Source: Sophora flavescens
Lineage: Eukaryota; Streptophyta; Magnoliopsida; Fabales; Fabaceae
Assembly (NCBI GenBank): GCA_030762895.1
Contig: CM061067.1
Coordinates: 56,144,200 to 56,208,199 of the forward strand
Direction: 5' to 3'
Length of the DNA: 64,000 nt
The translations under genes and the position numbers were made by a program. Under the pieces are notes generated by a model. The model searched no databases. It worked only from the letters and a program-made list of their open reading frames with translations, and was not told the DNA's origin. Each line of letters begins with the position of its first letter. Position 1 is the first letter of the stretch. Positions 10,745 to 22,492 of the stretch are shown here, piece after piece.

Positions 10745-12324
10745 TGATGTCGCGTAAGTCGACGTGCGACGACGCTCGTGCGTATCCGGCAAGTGTATCG
10801 GATCTGCCGTCAAGTAATAAAAGATATCGAACCCACAGAGACTGTGTTCTCGAATCGCAATCGGTTTTCGAATCGATTATATCTGGACAGTTTTAAAAAG
10901 GGTTTTGAAATTGGTTTTTGAATTGAAAGATAGATGAGCAGAGAACAATTAAAACAGAAAACAATTGTTTATGGGGTTTTTATCTAAAACGGATTCCTAG
11001 GGATTTGGGTTACCTTTGAGGTTGTTTATGTTGCTAACTGATTTACCTTTGTTGATTACCGAAATTGCCTTGAAGGCGAGTTTATCCTCTAATAGCTTAA
11101 GCTCCCTCTCGGGTTACAAAAGCCGTGCCCAATTGACCCGACCCCTACTCTCGTGGTAGTCGATCCCAGATTGGACCCTTTGCGTTCAGTGACAACTCGT
11201 TGCTCCTCGAGGGACGGCTTCTAACTCTCGTGATTTCAGTCCCAAGTCTGACTTCTATAGGTCCGACACCCAAGTTCACCGCTAGGTTCCTCCTTGGAAT
11301 GTCTCAATCATACAAATAACCTAAGTTCACCGCTAGGTTCCTCCTTAGATCATTCACATCTCACAAACTAGTGGCTGCCGGGCTTTACGAGTGAAACACC
11401 CTAGAATTCCTAAGTTCACCGCTAGGTTCCTCCTTAGAACGTCTATGTCACGCAAATAACGGTTGCCGAAATTTATGAGTGAATAACACACTAGAAATCG
11501 GATCTAAAGCAAATCGTAATTAACAAAGACTTTACATCAAATTAACATCATTTACAAACCTCGGGCAGAGCCCTAATCCCTAGAAACTAAGCTACTACTC
11601 CAGTCTTGCCATGGAGATGACAAGCTGGGTTGACAACATAATAAAAATCAGAAAAGAGAAGAGAGGAGAAGAAGAAAAGAGATCTATGCCTAGAGTAGTA
11701 GCCCCCAATGTGTAGATCCCCCCAGATCTGATGCCCTGGTCCATATTTATAGAAATGGGGAAGTTAGAGTCCCAAACCAACTCAAAATCTGATCTATTTC
11801 GGTTTCTTCAGGTCCAAGTAAAGCGCGTCACGGCCGTGATGGCCATCACGGCCAGGCCGTGACGGTCTCTGCCTCTGGCTGCTTTGCAAAATTCAAATTC
11901 TCGCGACGCGAGTCCTCAGCTTCATGGCCCGTGATGAATTTCACGGCTGGGCCGTGATGTGCTCTGACTTGTGGTGGTTTTGGGTCACGGCCGTGATGGC
12001 TATCACGGCCAGGCCGTGACGAGACTCGACTTGACCTTTCTTCTTTTTCAGTTTTTGCTCGATCATGGCCGTGATGAGCATCACGGCTAGGCCGTGATGG
12101 GCTCTGTTTGGCTCATTTTCTTCAGTTTTAAAGCTCCATCTTCATCCAAACTTCATCATGGTTGATCTTGAGCAATTTACCCTTGATATCTGCAAAACAA
12201 CACACGAAAACCGCCTTACCCGTTCCAAAGGAAAATTAACCTAAAATCTAATAAAAATATGCCTAAACTACATGAAAATGCATGCAAAATGATGGACAAA
12301 GATGAGGTGGAATCACACTCATCA
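10745..12324 (-). repeat. E4' 3' LTR
   Basis: 1580 bp, read on the plus strand from TGATGTCGCG to CACTCATCA, the reverse complement of the E4 LTR. Four palindrome units (CACGGCC...GGCCGTGA type) lie at about 11825-12105. Confidence 0.9.
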
Positions 12325-14229
12325 AATCACCCCAAGCTTAAAACTTTGCTTGTCCTCAAGCAATTACTCAGGCCATAAGATATAAATCATTCAAAGCATG
12401 GATAGTGAACCAAGAACCCTAGAAGCTAATCCAAGTAATAGGCATATTCAATAAGCACTCAAGAGATAATCAAGTTCAAGTCCAATTAGAAGCTTAGGTT
12501 CTTCAAGTTCATGTCCTCACTGATTTGGGCACTCATCTCACCTCACTCAAGTGTTTTAGGGTTTATGACAATTCACTCCATTTCCTCAAGGAAAGTATTT
12601 TACCATAGGCTTGACCATTAACCAAATCTCTACTTTATTTAAGAAAACACTTAAGAATCAAGAGGTCTTTTCCTTTGGTTGTAATGTGGCCATGGGATTT
12701 ATTGTAAGATTGGAAAATCAAGGAAAGGGAATTTCAAGAAGGCTAGACAGATTATCAAACATTACAAAGCATGACACCTTCTAAAATACCCCTTTTTGGG
12801 CTTTGGTTTACTTTTCCACCTTTCTTCCTTCATTTAATTTTTTTTTCTTTTCATTTCTCACTTTCTTTGTCATCCCCTTCTCCATTTTTTTCTGTTTATT
12901 TCATTTTTATTTGTTTGGAGAAGGGGAGCTTTTTAGCTCAAGAGAAATTACTTTCTAGCTTTTTCATCCCATACTTTTTCCAACTACCATTTTGTCCTTT
13001 TTGTAATACTTTAAAAGGTGCCATACCAAGCATTATTTATCCAAGCAATTCAAGGTACCAAGAAAAGTATTTTTTTTCTTTAGGCTCAAAATTGGGCAAC
13101 TAAGGGGTAGCATTTATCAATCAAAGCTCGGGAGGCCGGAAAAATACCTAGTGCCTCAATCATTTCCAAAAATGTTTTCAGAAATTTTAAAGTTTTGGAA
13201 TGGTTTCAAGTCAAGTTCTAGAAAATACAGTCCATGAGGAATTAAATCACTCTTTCACAAGAAATGGGGTAGATTTAGTGAATACCCCTTTTGGCTCAAA
13301 ATCTTACATTTAGTAGTTCAAAAATCAGTGAGGTACACAAGTTTAAGGAACCACATGCTAATTATCAACTATCAAATGATTATCTCAAGAATTTTTATTT
13401 TTAGCCATATCACAAGAATAATGAAAAATTGGGTTCAAAATTCACTATCTCAATTCATTTGGCTCCAAGTTCTCACAATCGGATGCATGTTCTAAGTGAG
13501 AGGCAATCTAGAGAATGTGATCATACCAATCTATGCCTATGTGAATGCAATATGAATGCAACCATGCAAATGCAAAAATAAATACCCCCACCCCAAGCTT
13601 GATTACTTACATTGTCTCCAATGTAAATAATCAAGTCGGAGAGAGGAGAAAAATGGAACAACTTACCGAGTCGGTAGCGGGTGTTGGCTTCACATTCCAG
13701 TCAAAACTTGGGTAGGAATTTTATCACGGCCGTGAGGCTTATCACGGGCAGGCCGTGATCAATTCTGATCCTCAGGAGTTGCCCTGTTACGGCCGTGATC
13801 TACATCACGGCTAGGCCGTGATACTCTCTGATCTTGGCATCCTACTCATCACGCCCGTGATGGTTTTCACGGCTAGGCCGTGATCCTTTCTGTGCTCTTG
13901 TTTAGTTCATCACGGCCGTGACCACTGTCACGGCCAGGGCGTGATGGCCTCTGACTTTATTTTTTTTATGCTCTTCTTCTCTTTCTCAACCTGAAAACAC
14001 TAGACAAACCTATTAATGATATTTTTGCCTCTTGATCTTCTCAAATTATTCAAGAGGTGAATTCAAAAACAAAACGAAAAAGGGAAAGAAAACTTGGGTT
14101 GCCTCCCAAGAAGCGCTTATTTATGGTCTTAAGCTTGACCAAACTTCCTTCAGTCAACCGGGGTCGGCTGGGCGTAGAAGTGCAGGAACACTTCTTTTCC
14201 ATGGAGCTCCTTCAAATAGCCGTTTCTGC
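12325..14229 (-). other. E4' 3' non-coding region
   Basis: Reverse complement of E4 33050-34899: the polypurine-like AAGCTTGGGGTGATT next to the LTR, an AT-rich middle, four palindrome units at about 13720-13945 and the post-ORF hairpin at about 14030-14060. No gene. Confidence 0.8.
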
Positions 14230-14598
14230 TCATACGGCCGATGCAACGCTCCGCTTTGCTCTTTTCTCTCGGAGCTTCCTAGCCTTCCTTTCTTCCGGCG
14301 GAAGTTTTGTTTCCGCATGGACAGCAACTCCAACTTCACCACTGCTGGGTGCATCATTAGCCCTGCAAATCTTTGGGGTTGCTTCCATGCTAAGTTCTTT
14401 CTCTACCGCTGGAGTCTTTACATCAATTCTGCACACATGGCTCTCAAAAGGAGGGTTGTTACAAGAGTTAATCAACTGAAAATTTACCCTACCTTCCTCT
14501 ACATTTAGAGAGAGTTTGCCATTCCTTACATCAATTAATGCTCCAGCGGTTGCCAAGAATGGCCTTCCTAAAATGATGGGGAATTTAGAATTCCCTTT
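14230..14598 (-). pseudogene. E4' fragment: C-terminal end of the protease region
   Basis: Encodes GNSKFPIILGRPFLATAGA and the following text almost as in E4 (ILGRPFL is the second retropepsin-type motif of Athila proteases), then leaves the E4 frame and stops at 14230. The open frame continues to 14616 only because E3 LTR sequence happens to read through the junction. Confidence 0.8.
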
Positions 14599-15779
14599 TA
14601 TATCATTTTCACCCAAATTAGACTTGATTGTCTTTAAGCAGCATTTTGAGTCTAAAGTATTTTTAGGTTAATTTAGCCGATTTAGAGTCAAATAAAATAC
14701 TTATGCTATTTTCTGTTTTCAGGTTAATAAAAATAAATAAATCTGGAGCTTTCACCCCGCGAGAAGGATGTTCGCCTCGCGAACCTGAAGGTGACTGTGC
14801 CAGAGAAAATGCAATCCATTCTGTCTCACCCCGCGAATACTTGCCTCGCGTCGCGAGTAATCCAACCCTGAAGACCAAAAGTCAGCACGGTTTATGCATG
14901 TTAAAGGTCACGGCTGTGGCAGTTTGGAAATTGAAGAGTTTCGCCTCGCGAATGATAATCTCGCCTCGCGAGAATACCAAAAGTTGAAGATTCGCCTCGC
15001 GAGACAGCGTTCGCCTCGTGAGTCCGCTGATTCCAGATACTGTATATAAGTCAGTTTTAGACAGAACTGAGGAGTTGGCTAGTTGTTAGCTAGTCTTAGG
15101 CAGCAGCAGTAGTTTTTAGTAGTTTATTTTCTTTTCTGTTTATTTCTGTAATGGAGAACTGGTCTCCTAGATTAGTCTACTGTGATTGGTTTCCATTTAC
15201 ACTTGAGATTCTATGATTCCTGTTTTCATTTGCTTTTCTCTTTTCAATGCCATGTTATACATTTCTGTTTGTTATTTCAGGAGTGTTACATTTCTGTTTG
15301 TTATTTCAGGAGTGTATAGTGTTGTGTTGATTCGTTTCGGTGATGTTATGTTCCTATACTTAATCACGTTTGTTATTCCGCGTGTGTTCGTTCATGTTCG
15401 TTAGTTCATGAGGGCTTAACCCCGTTTGTTATTTCGGGAATAGGAACATATTAGCGATTGCGTTGTTAATTGTTGCTACAACCGGAAGGGGATTAGAATC
15501 TGCTTAGGGCTTGGATTTATATGAACCAATGATAGTGGGAAACCGAGAACAGTAGGTTGATCGTTTCTTAGCATATTTGTTAATCTCTTAACTGCTCTGT
15601 TTTTATTGCTTTGTTTTCTTTATTTTATCTCAATCCAACCCCCCCCCCCCCCAAAACTGATTTTCTGTTAATAATAGCAACCTAAGAGTCATTGTGAGAC
15701 GATACTCGAGTTGTCGCTTCCTTATCTACATTATTTTGTAAACGCTCGTTCTTTTTGGCGCGTGGCGACAGCGCGACCA
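14596..15779 (+). repeat. E3 3' LTR, first 57 bp missing
   Basis: Aligns with 7340-8545 of the 5' LTR; the part equivalent to 7283-7339 is replaced by E4'. It has a short tandem duplication of TTACATTTCTGTTTGTTATT at about 15254-15310 and a single C-run at about 15640. Overall identity to the 5' LTR is high by eye, which suggests a fairly recent insertion. Confidence 0.9.
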
Positions 15780-15783
15780 ATCC

Positions 15784-16002
15784 CCATATCTTTAAGAGAT
15801 CTGGATTTATCTCCTTTTATCTCTTAAATCTTCTTTGAGATATGATTTCCTTAATTTGAGGGATTTTATCTCTTCTAATCGGATAAGGTTATTTGAGATA
15901 ATATCAAGATCATTAAAGATAATATCAATATCTTATATTTCCCACCTTTATTGGATCGGGTATCCAAGTTCGGTGGCTGGGTTTTACTCCACGGCCAGTA
16001 CA
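15784..16002 (-). repeat. E2 3' LTR, second part
   Basis: Continues the LTR after E3 (CCATATCTTTAAGAGATCTGG...) to the end CCAGTACA at 16002. It aligns with 42005-42229 of the 5' LTR. 15780-15783 (ATCC) is the E3 target-site copy. Confidence 0.92.
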
Positions 16003-16015
16003 CAAGCCCCCCAAG
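16003..16015 (-). other. E2 polypurine tract
   Basis: Next to the 3' LTR the minus strand reads AAGCTTGGGGGGCTTG, a purine run in the correct place for priming plus-strand DNA synthesis. Confidence 0.75.
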
Positions 16016-16867
16016 CTTTGAGCTAGAAGAAGCGTAAAAGTTTTCATGACAGTAGCCGAGCTTGGCCCTTAAAAACCTCTTTGGAGAATCTAGGGTTTAT
16101 GGTGTATGTTCTCTTCCCATTTTTACCATAGTCTCAGTGACCGACCTTATACTTCGACCAATCGTTTAACCTCGGGAGACCGAGCTTAGAAACTTGGTCT
16201 TTTTAGCCTTTCAAATTGGGGAGGTAAGTGACCGAGCTTTACACCTCGGTCTATATATATATTTCATTTCAGTGAACCTGGTGGCGGAGCTTTAAACCTC
16301 GGCGGAGTTTTACACTTCGTCCCATACACAAGCCCCCCAAGATTTTGAGCTTTTAAAAAGCGAGGAAGCTTCTTTGAAGGAGCCGATCCTAACCGAGATG
16401 GGGGTAGTTGTTTCAGTTTTACACTGTGACCAAAGTTTCCTAGTTCCCGAGATGGAAAGAGACGTTTCCTTTGTCATTAAGGCAAGGCTTGACGCGTGGC
16501 CCTTATGGCATTATTTCTGAGGCCTGCTCTCCGGTTGCATGATTGAATCCCTTAGCTGTCGCAGCGTGTATTCCGATGTCTTTGCCACGTGTGACTCCTT
16601 CATTAGTGAGCCGAATTTGCACAGACTTGAAGAGACGTTCCCTTTCTTCACACGACGTCCGTCATTATTACTTTCAAAAGTAACGTTAAGATTTGTTTTC
16701 TTTCGAAGTGTCGAGGTCTCTATAAGTTGGGGAGAAATTTGCTTAGGAGCTCATTTTGCCTCTTCCTTGCTCAAACCTTTCTTCAAGCTCTTCTCCTTCA
16801 AGCTTCTGCATTTCCTTTTCTGTTCTAGGCACGTCATCGTCATTTCCCTTCATTCATTCTTTCTTCC
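16014..16867 (+). promoter_or_regulatory. Leader and probable promoter of the E2 antisense ORF
   Basis: Lies between the 3' LTR of E2 and the antisense ORF, with recurring CCTCGG/CCGAGC text. CTCTATAAG at 16719-16727 is a plausible TATA box 140 bp upstream of the ATG at 16868, in a setting (GGGGAGAAATTTGC) that would fit a transcription start near 16750. No other gene is seen here. Whether it is used cannot be told from sequence. Confidence 0.5.
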
Positions 16868-17005
16868 ATGGAAACTTCATTCGAGGTATCCCAGAATGTC
16901 TCTTCTGGGGTTCAGATCATAGAGCCCGAAATCAATCCGATTGGGGGCTCTCCTCATCCTTCTCCGTCTTCCTCTCATGGTGATGGGGGTGCTAATGGTG
17001 CTTCC

Positions 17006-18791
17006 TGTAACACCCTTCGTTACATTAGTAACCCAAAACAAAATCAATGAAAAATCCTTTAAATAGTTTTAAATTAAACAAACATGTCATAAAAATTTCG
17101 CGACTTAATCGGGTCTGAAAATACCTCATATTAATTAAAATAGATATAAAGTATCCAAGCGATAATATAATAATAAATCCATACATCCAAATAAAAACCC
17201 CAAGCTTCAAAAACCGAGAGTCTACTAATAAACCCAACGATAAATAAATAAAAATGTCTAGCCACATACGGCTCCTTATTTAAGCAAATTCTAACCAAGC
17301 TAGGAATAATAACTAAGAAGATTCGCTAGGTCTTCAATCCTCTTCAGTCCCAGTGATGTCATCCTCGTGCTCTGAAAACAACACTTTTAATGAGATATAA
17401 TCCCAGTGAATAAAAATAATCGTTTGATGAAAAGGTTCGCAAATAGTGTTGTTTTCAGCCGGCGCGGTAACCGGAAAAACATTCATGGTACCCACTAATT
17501 TTAAAATATCGAATATAATAAACCTCCAAAATAATAAATATATATAAATAAAATTAATGTCAAGCATTTAAAGTACAAACTCATAAGCTCAGCAACGGTC
17601 ACATCTCATTGCATTTAATCACATTCACCATGCAAACTTTACACAATGCAACTCCATGAACATGACTCGGTGGTTCCCAAAATCACTTAACTTGACTCTT
17701 TGGTTCCCAGAACCGGTGTGAATCCCGGATCCACTAAGGTCTATGAGCTCATATCCATGCAATGGCATCCCACTGCCTCCTCCCTCCGAGATGGGGGTAT
17801 CTAATATTCCATCCCAGATGTGGATATTTTAATAGATTGGTATCACATCCCAGATGGTGATATCTCTCATACTATTCCCGGAATAGAATGTATATCGTCA
17901 TCCCTTCCCAGAAGGTGACGACCAACTCATATACACTATGCAATATGCCATCTCAGATGACTACCAAATATTTTCTCAACCTCCATGTATCAATTACATA
18001 GGCACTATAACAGGATTTAAAACACAAACACAACCATAACATATAAGTCCTTAATATAATTTATGCTTGTTATAGTACATGTATTAACTAACAGGGGCGT
18101 GGCATATATGTATTAATAGAAATCTATTATCAAAATTGGAACAATCATAAATACATAAACAAATGAATCCATGAAAGAAACACATGATGCAGAAAAATAT
18201 TATGCCACTGCAAGGTTACGCACAGTGCGAATTTGGGTACTTATATATCTATTTATTTTCTTTATTTCTATTATTTTATTGCCATCAAACGTAAAAAGAA
18301 CAACAAGAAAATTACACCCACTAAATCAATTCATCAAGTGACATGAAAATATTTCACAATTCCAAATAAAAATCATGCACTCTAAAATCTTAATTTTTGT
18401 GATTAACAAATATATATGACAAAGCTTCAAATTTATCGTATCATGAAAGTGTGAGAAAAAAAATATTTTTACTCACCTTTTGCAGGCCTCCAATGTGCTC
18501 TAAAAATTACGTATGATAAGGATTTGCGCTTCCCTAAAAATTCCCCTCCCGTTTGGTGGCGTTCTTGGATCTGTGTTGTTACGGTTGTACTGGCAAGGAA
18601 TGGAAATATCCTTCACGTCTCCTGTGCGGCACCCCTGATCCCTTTTTCTTTTTTCGTTACCATCCTTTATATAATATACATAGTCAGAGCATTAGGTTTG
18701 TTCTTTTCTTTTTCTCTTTATTTTTTTTTCTTTTTATTTAGCCAAAACCTTGGCTGCTTGGGCTTAACGCCCAAGTATCTCTTTTTTTTTC

Positions 18792-18826
<35 letters not shown>

Positions 18827-18930
18827 TTAAATAATTGTTATTTATTCTCATACTAACAATTCTACACTTAAAACTCATACTGACTTAATCTTTTATTAAA
18901 GTAATTATATTTGAATTTTGGGATATTACA
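17006..18930 (-). repeat. E5 3' LTR
   Basis: 1925 bp, TGTAACACCC to GGATATTACA. Contains a (TA)n run at 18794-18822. At about 17640-17960 short TTCCCAGA/ATCCCAGATG motifs recur. Confidence 0.93.
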
Positions 18931-18943
18931 TTTCCTCCTCTCC
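18931..18943 (-). other. E5 polypurine tract
   Basis: The minus strand reads GAGAGGAGGAAA directly next to the 3' LTR. Confidence 0.75.
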
Positions 18944-19015
18944 TTAATGAATTTCGTCCCCGAAATTCTCACGTCTCACCCAACTACACAACGTTAAAGG
19001 TAATGCAATGCTAAG

Positions 19016-20644
19016 TTATGTACCTGTGCCGAAGAGATCTGGATGATGTTGTCTAACATCTTCCTCAAGGTCCCAGGTAGCTTCCTCTGGAGTTAACCCT
19101 TCCCAAATCACTTTCACCAATGGGATCATCTTGTTCCTCAGAGTTTTTGTGCTCTTGTCAATGATCTGAACAGGCCTGGGCTTAAAGATCAAATTATCCT
19201 TCAATTGTATTGACTTAGGAGCTATCACGTGTGAAACATCTGGTACGTACTTCCGGAGTTGAGAAATATGGAAGACGTCATGGAGATTCGACAACTGTGG
19301 TGGAAGATCCAATTGGTAAGCAATATGCCCGACTCTTTTTAGGATTTGAAATGGACCCATGAAACGAGGGTTGAGCTTTTTGACTTTCATTGACCTCCCA
19401 ACCCCAGTCTTAGGAGTGACCCTCAAGGATACATGTTCCTCTTCCTGAAATTCTAAAGGCTTCCTTCTCTTGTCGACATAACTCTTTTGCCTACTCTGTG
19501 CAGTGCGCATCCTTTCCCTAATGACTTTAATCCTTTCTGTGGTCTCCTGGACTAACTCTGGTCCTAGCAGGGTCTTCTCACCCACCTCACACCAACATAA
19601 AGGGGACCTACCCTTCCTCCCATAAAGAGCTTCATAGGGTGCCATGCCGATGCTAGCGTGATAACTGTTGTTATAAGCAAACTCTATAAGAGGTAAAAAT
19701 TTATCCCAACCCCTACCTTCATCTAAAACACATGCTCTAAGCATGTCCTCAAGGGTCTGAATGGTCCTTTCCGACTGACCGTCCGTTTGGGGATGATAGG
19801 TTGTTCTAAAACTCAACTTAGAACCAAAAGCCTGTTGGAAAGCCCTCCAAAATCTAGAGGTTAAGCGTGGGTCCCTATCTGACACTATAGAGGTAGGTAT
19901 GCCATGAAGCTTCACTATCTCCTTAATGTATAAGATTGCTAACTTACTCAAACTATAGGTTGCCTTAATTGGCAAGAAATGAGCAGACTTGATCAACCTA
20001 TCCACAATTACCCATATGGCATCTAAACCCAAACGAGTCCTAGGTAACCCCCTCACAAAATCCATAGAAATCCTCTCCCATTTCCATTGAGGAATTTCTA
20101 AAGGCTGCAATAAACCCAAAGGTCTCTGATGTTCTATCTTAACCTTTTGACATACTAAACACTTGGCTACAAAGCTAGCCACATCCCATTTCATTCCTGG
20201 CCACCAATACATCTTCTTTAGATCTTGATAGATCTTGGTTATCCCTGGATGTATGGTGAACTTCCCCTTATGCGCTTCCTCTAAAACTTTCTCTCTATGG
20301 CTCCCCTCCTTAGGAACAACAATTTTATTCTTAAACAACACTAGACCATCAGTAGACAACACATAATTCTCTGGATCTAAAAGAGATTGTAACTCCTGGT
20401 CTAAAAGCTGCTCTCGCCTAATCATTTCTTTAAGGTCACTACAAATTTCCAGCCTATTCAACTTAAAGCTTAGAGCACTGGGAGACACGTTTAGATTCAT
20501 GTCCCTGAACTCCTCTAACATATTCATCTCTCGGATCATCAAACTAGACACATGCAAGGTTTTCCTACTGAGTGCATCAGCCACCACATTGGCTTTCCCT
20601 GGATGATACTTCAACTCAAAATCATAGTCCTTAAGGAATTCCAT
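19016..20644 (-). CDS. E5 integrase with C-terminal chromodomain (part of broken pol)
   Basis: 542 aa open segment. It starts with the end of RNase H (YHPGKANVVADALSRK). The integrase zinc part has EAHKGKFTIHPG and CLVCQ. The catalytic acids are D in SMDFVRGLP, D in VSDRDPRLTS and E in TDGQSERT. The GPF...VAYQL-like and HDVFHISQLRKY motifs follow, then a chromodomain-like end (LRNKMIPLVKVIWEG, EEATWDLE) thought to direct chromoviral integration to certain chromatin. The start is inside a polyprotein; two in-frame stops upstream (in 20645-20690) separate it from RNase H. Confidence 0.88.
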   Translation of the reverse strand: MEFLKDYDFELKYHPGKANVVADALSRKTLHVSSLMIREMNMLEEFRDMNLNVSPSALSFKLNRLEICSDLKEMIRREQLLDQELQSLLDPENYVLSTDGLVLFKNKIVVPKEGSHREKVLEEAHKGKFTIHPGITKIYQDLKKMYWWPGMKWDVASFVAKCLVCQKVKIEHQRPLGLLQPLEIPQWKWERISMDFVRGLPRTRLGLDAIWVIVDRLIKSAHFLPIKATYSLSKLAILYIKEIVKLHGIPTSIVSDRDPRLTSRFWRAFQQAFGSKLSFRTTYHPQTDGQSERTIQTLEDMLRACVLDEGRGWDKFLPLIEFAYNNSYHASIGMAPYEALYGRKGRSPLCWCEVGEKTLLGPELVQETTERIKVIRERMRTAQSRQKSYVDKRRKPLEFQEEEHVSLRVTPKTGVGRSMKVKKLNPRFMGPFQILKRVGHIAYQLDLPPQLSNLHDVFHISQLRKYVPDVSHVIAPKSIQLKDNLIFKPRPVQIIDKSTKTLRNKMIPLVKVIWEGLTPEEATWDLEEDVRQHHPDLFGTGT

Positions 20645-22492
20645 CCACCTCCTTTACCTCATATTCAATTCTTTTTGGTCAAACAATTACTTAAGACTCT
20701 TATGATCACTAAAAACCTCAAACTTTGCACCATACAAATAGTGCCTCCAAATCTTAAGAGCAAAGACTACTGCTGCTAACTCAAGGTCATGAGTAGGATA
20801 ATTCACCTCATGTGTCCTAAGCTGCCTAGATGCATAAGCCACTACCTTGCCTTCCTGCATCAACACACAACCTAAACCATTCTTAGAAGCGTCACAATAT
20901 ACCACAAAACTCACTGAGGGATCTGGAATGGTTAAGACCGGTGATGACACCAATTTTCTCTTAAGCTCCTCAAAATTCTCTTCGCATTCCTTATCCCACT
21001 CAAAAGATTTTCCTTTCCTAGTCAACTTGGTGAGAGGTAAAGCTAGTCTAGAGAACCCCTCTATGAACTTCCTATAGTAACCTGCCAGTCCCAGGAAACT
21101 CCTCACTTCCGTCACTGACTTAGGTTGCTCCCATCCAAGCACTGCATCCACCTTACTAGAGTCAACTGCTACACCACTCCTAGATATGGCATGTCCTAAA
21201 AACTTCACCTCATCAAGCCAAAATTCACAGTTTTCTGGCTTTGCATACAGTTGTTCTTCCCTCAGAATCTGCAACACTAACCTCAAATGCTCCTCATGAT
21301 CCTCTGGTGTCCTAGAGTATATCAAAATATCATATATGAACACCACCACAAAGCTATCCAAGAACGGCCTAAAGATCCGATTCATGTAGTCCATGAAAAT
21401 GGCTGGAGCATTGGTCACTTCAAAGGGCATCACTACATACTCGTAGTGCCCATACCTTGTCCTAAAGGCTGTCTTAGGAATGTCTTCATTCTTGACTCTA
21501 ATTTGATGGTATCCCGATCTTAGATCTATTTTGGAAAACACTGACGCTCCCCTCAGCTGGTCTAAGAGGTCATCTATCCTAGGCAAATGGTATTTATTCT
21601 TGATGGTCACTTTGTTCAACTGCCTATAGTCAACACATAGCCTCATGCTCCCATCCTTCTTTTTCACCAGTAGAACAGGTGCTCCCCAGGGTGACACACT
21701 AGGCCTAATAAACCCATTCCCTAGCATCTCCTCTAACTGTTTTTTAAGCTCGCTCAACTCTAAAGGTGCCATTCTATAAGGCGCTACCGATACTGGTCCA
21801 CTCCCTGGCACTAGATCTATGTTAAACTCAACTTCTCTATTCGGAGGCAAACTAATGACATCCTTAGGGAAAACATCCTGGAACTCACATACCACAGGTA
21901 TAGTCATCACATCACTGTCAGCCTCTATCTTAGCAGAGAATAAGAGTACATATCCTTGAGCTCCCTCAACTAAGCACTTATGACAAGCGATAGTAGAAAC
22001 AATAGAACTGGGTATGGGAAAGTCATTAGACATCGATTGTATAGGAATGGAGATAGTTTTATCAGAGCAATTTATGACAGCATGATTTGCAGACAACCAA
22101 TCCATACCAAGAATGACATATAACCCAGACATGGGCAAGCATATAAGATCAACAAAATAAGGTACACCTTGGTACACCAAGGGACAGCTCAGGCAAGCAA
22201 TAGAGGTAACAAGTTTATCATTTGCAGGAGTAGCGACACTCAAATCATATGGCGACTTAGAAACAGACAAAGATAGATTTTTGACACACTCTAAAGATAT
22301 AAATGAATGAGTTGCTCCTGAATCAAACAATAAATTGATTTTTCTCTCTTTAATTAAACCCATACCTTGTATCAGGCCATCTGACTCCTTCACCTTTTCC
22401 CCTTGGAGCGTAAAGACTCCCCTGACTCGGTGGTCTAGGTTGGACTGGTCCTCCACTCCTGCAATTTCTGGCATAGTGTCCCACTTTACCAC
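20645..22492 (-). pseudogene. E5 protease, RT and RNase H with mutated RT active site
   Basis: The protease shows LLFDSGATHSFIS. The RT shows DYRQLNKVTIKNKYHLPRID, but its catalytic centre reads FIYDILIYS: the first Asp of the usual FIDD box is Tyr, expected to abolish polymerisation. MPFEVTNAPA also departs from the family's MPFGLTNAPA. RNase H follows (YCDASKNGLGCVL, DHKSLK) and meets two TAA stops between 20645 and 20690 in the same frame. Relative to gag it is in another frame, so a 1-bp indel lies near 22.4 kb; Tekay elements normally use one frame. Confidence 0.88.

Larger units (their letters stand above)
10745..14598 (-). mobile_element. E4': truncated, inverted copy of an E4-type element inside E3
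   Basis: Reverse-complement homology to E4. A full 3' LTR (10745-12324) is followed inward by the 3' non-coding region and the end of the gag-protease ORF, stopping at 14598, which corresponds to about 32607 of E4. The 5' LTR and most of gag are absent. At the junction the E4 text ends in TTCCCTTT and the E3 3' LTR begins TTTTATATC, so TTT is shared. No right TSD survives. Confidence 0.88.
7283..15779 (+). mobile_element. E3: Athila-like non-autonomous LTR element, rearranged
   Basis: Plus-strand element inserted in the 3' LTR of E2 with the 4-bp duplication ATCC (7279-7282 and 15780-15783). Order: 5' LTR 7283-8545, tRNA-Asp-type primer-binding site, a single ORF 8668-9870, non-coding 3' region to 10744, an inverted truncated E4-like insert 10745-14598, then a 3' LTR lacking its first 57 bp. 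No protease, RT, RNase H or integrase is visible, so it would depend on enzymes made elsewhere. The large LTR and the TGGCGCCGTTGCCGGGGA site place it near Athila. Confidence 0.87.

Noticed and set aside
12771..13103. 110-aa Phe/Ser-rich ORF and its relatives at 34018-34453
   Set aside because: Low-complexity reading of the AT/pyrimidine-rich 3' region of E4-type elements; the frame differs between copies.
14230..14616. 128-aa ORF taken at face value
   Set aside because: Its first codons come from E3 LTR and the rest from E4'; it is an accident of the junction.
18524..18823. 99-117 aa hydrophobic ORFs at 18524 and 25069
   Set aside because: Readings through T-rich and (TA)n text of the E5 LTRs, not genes.
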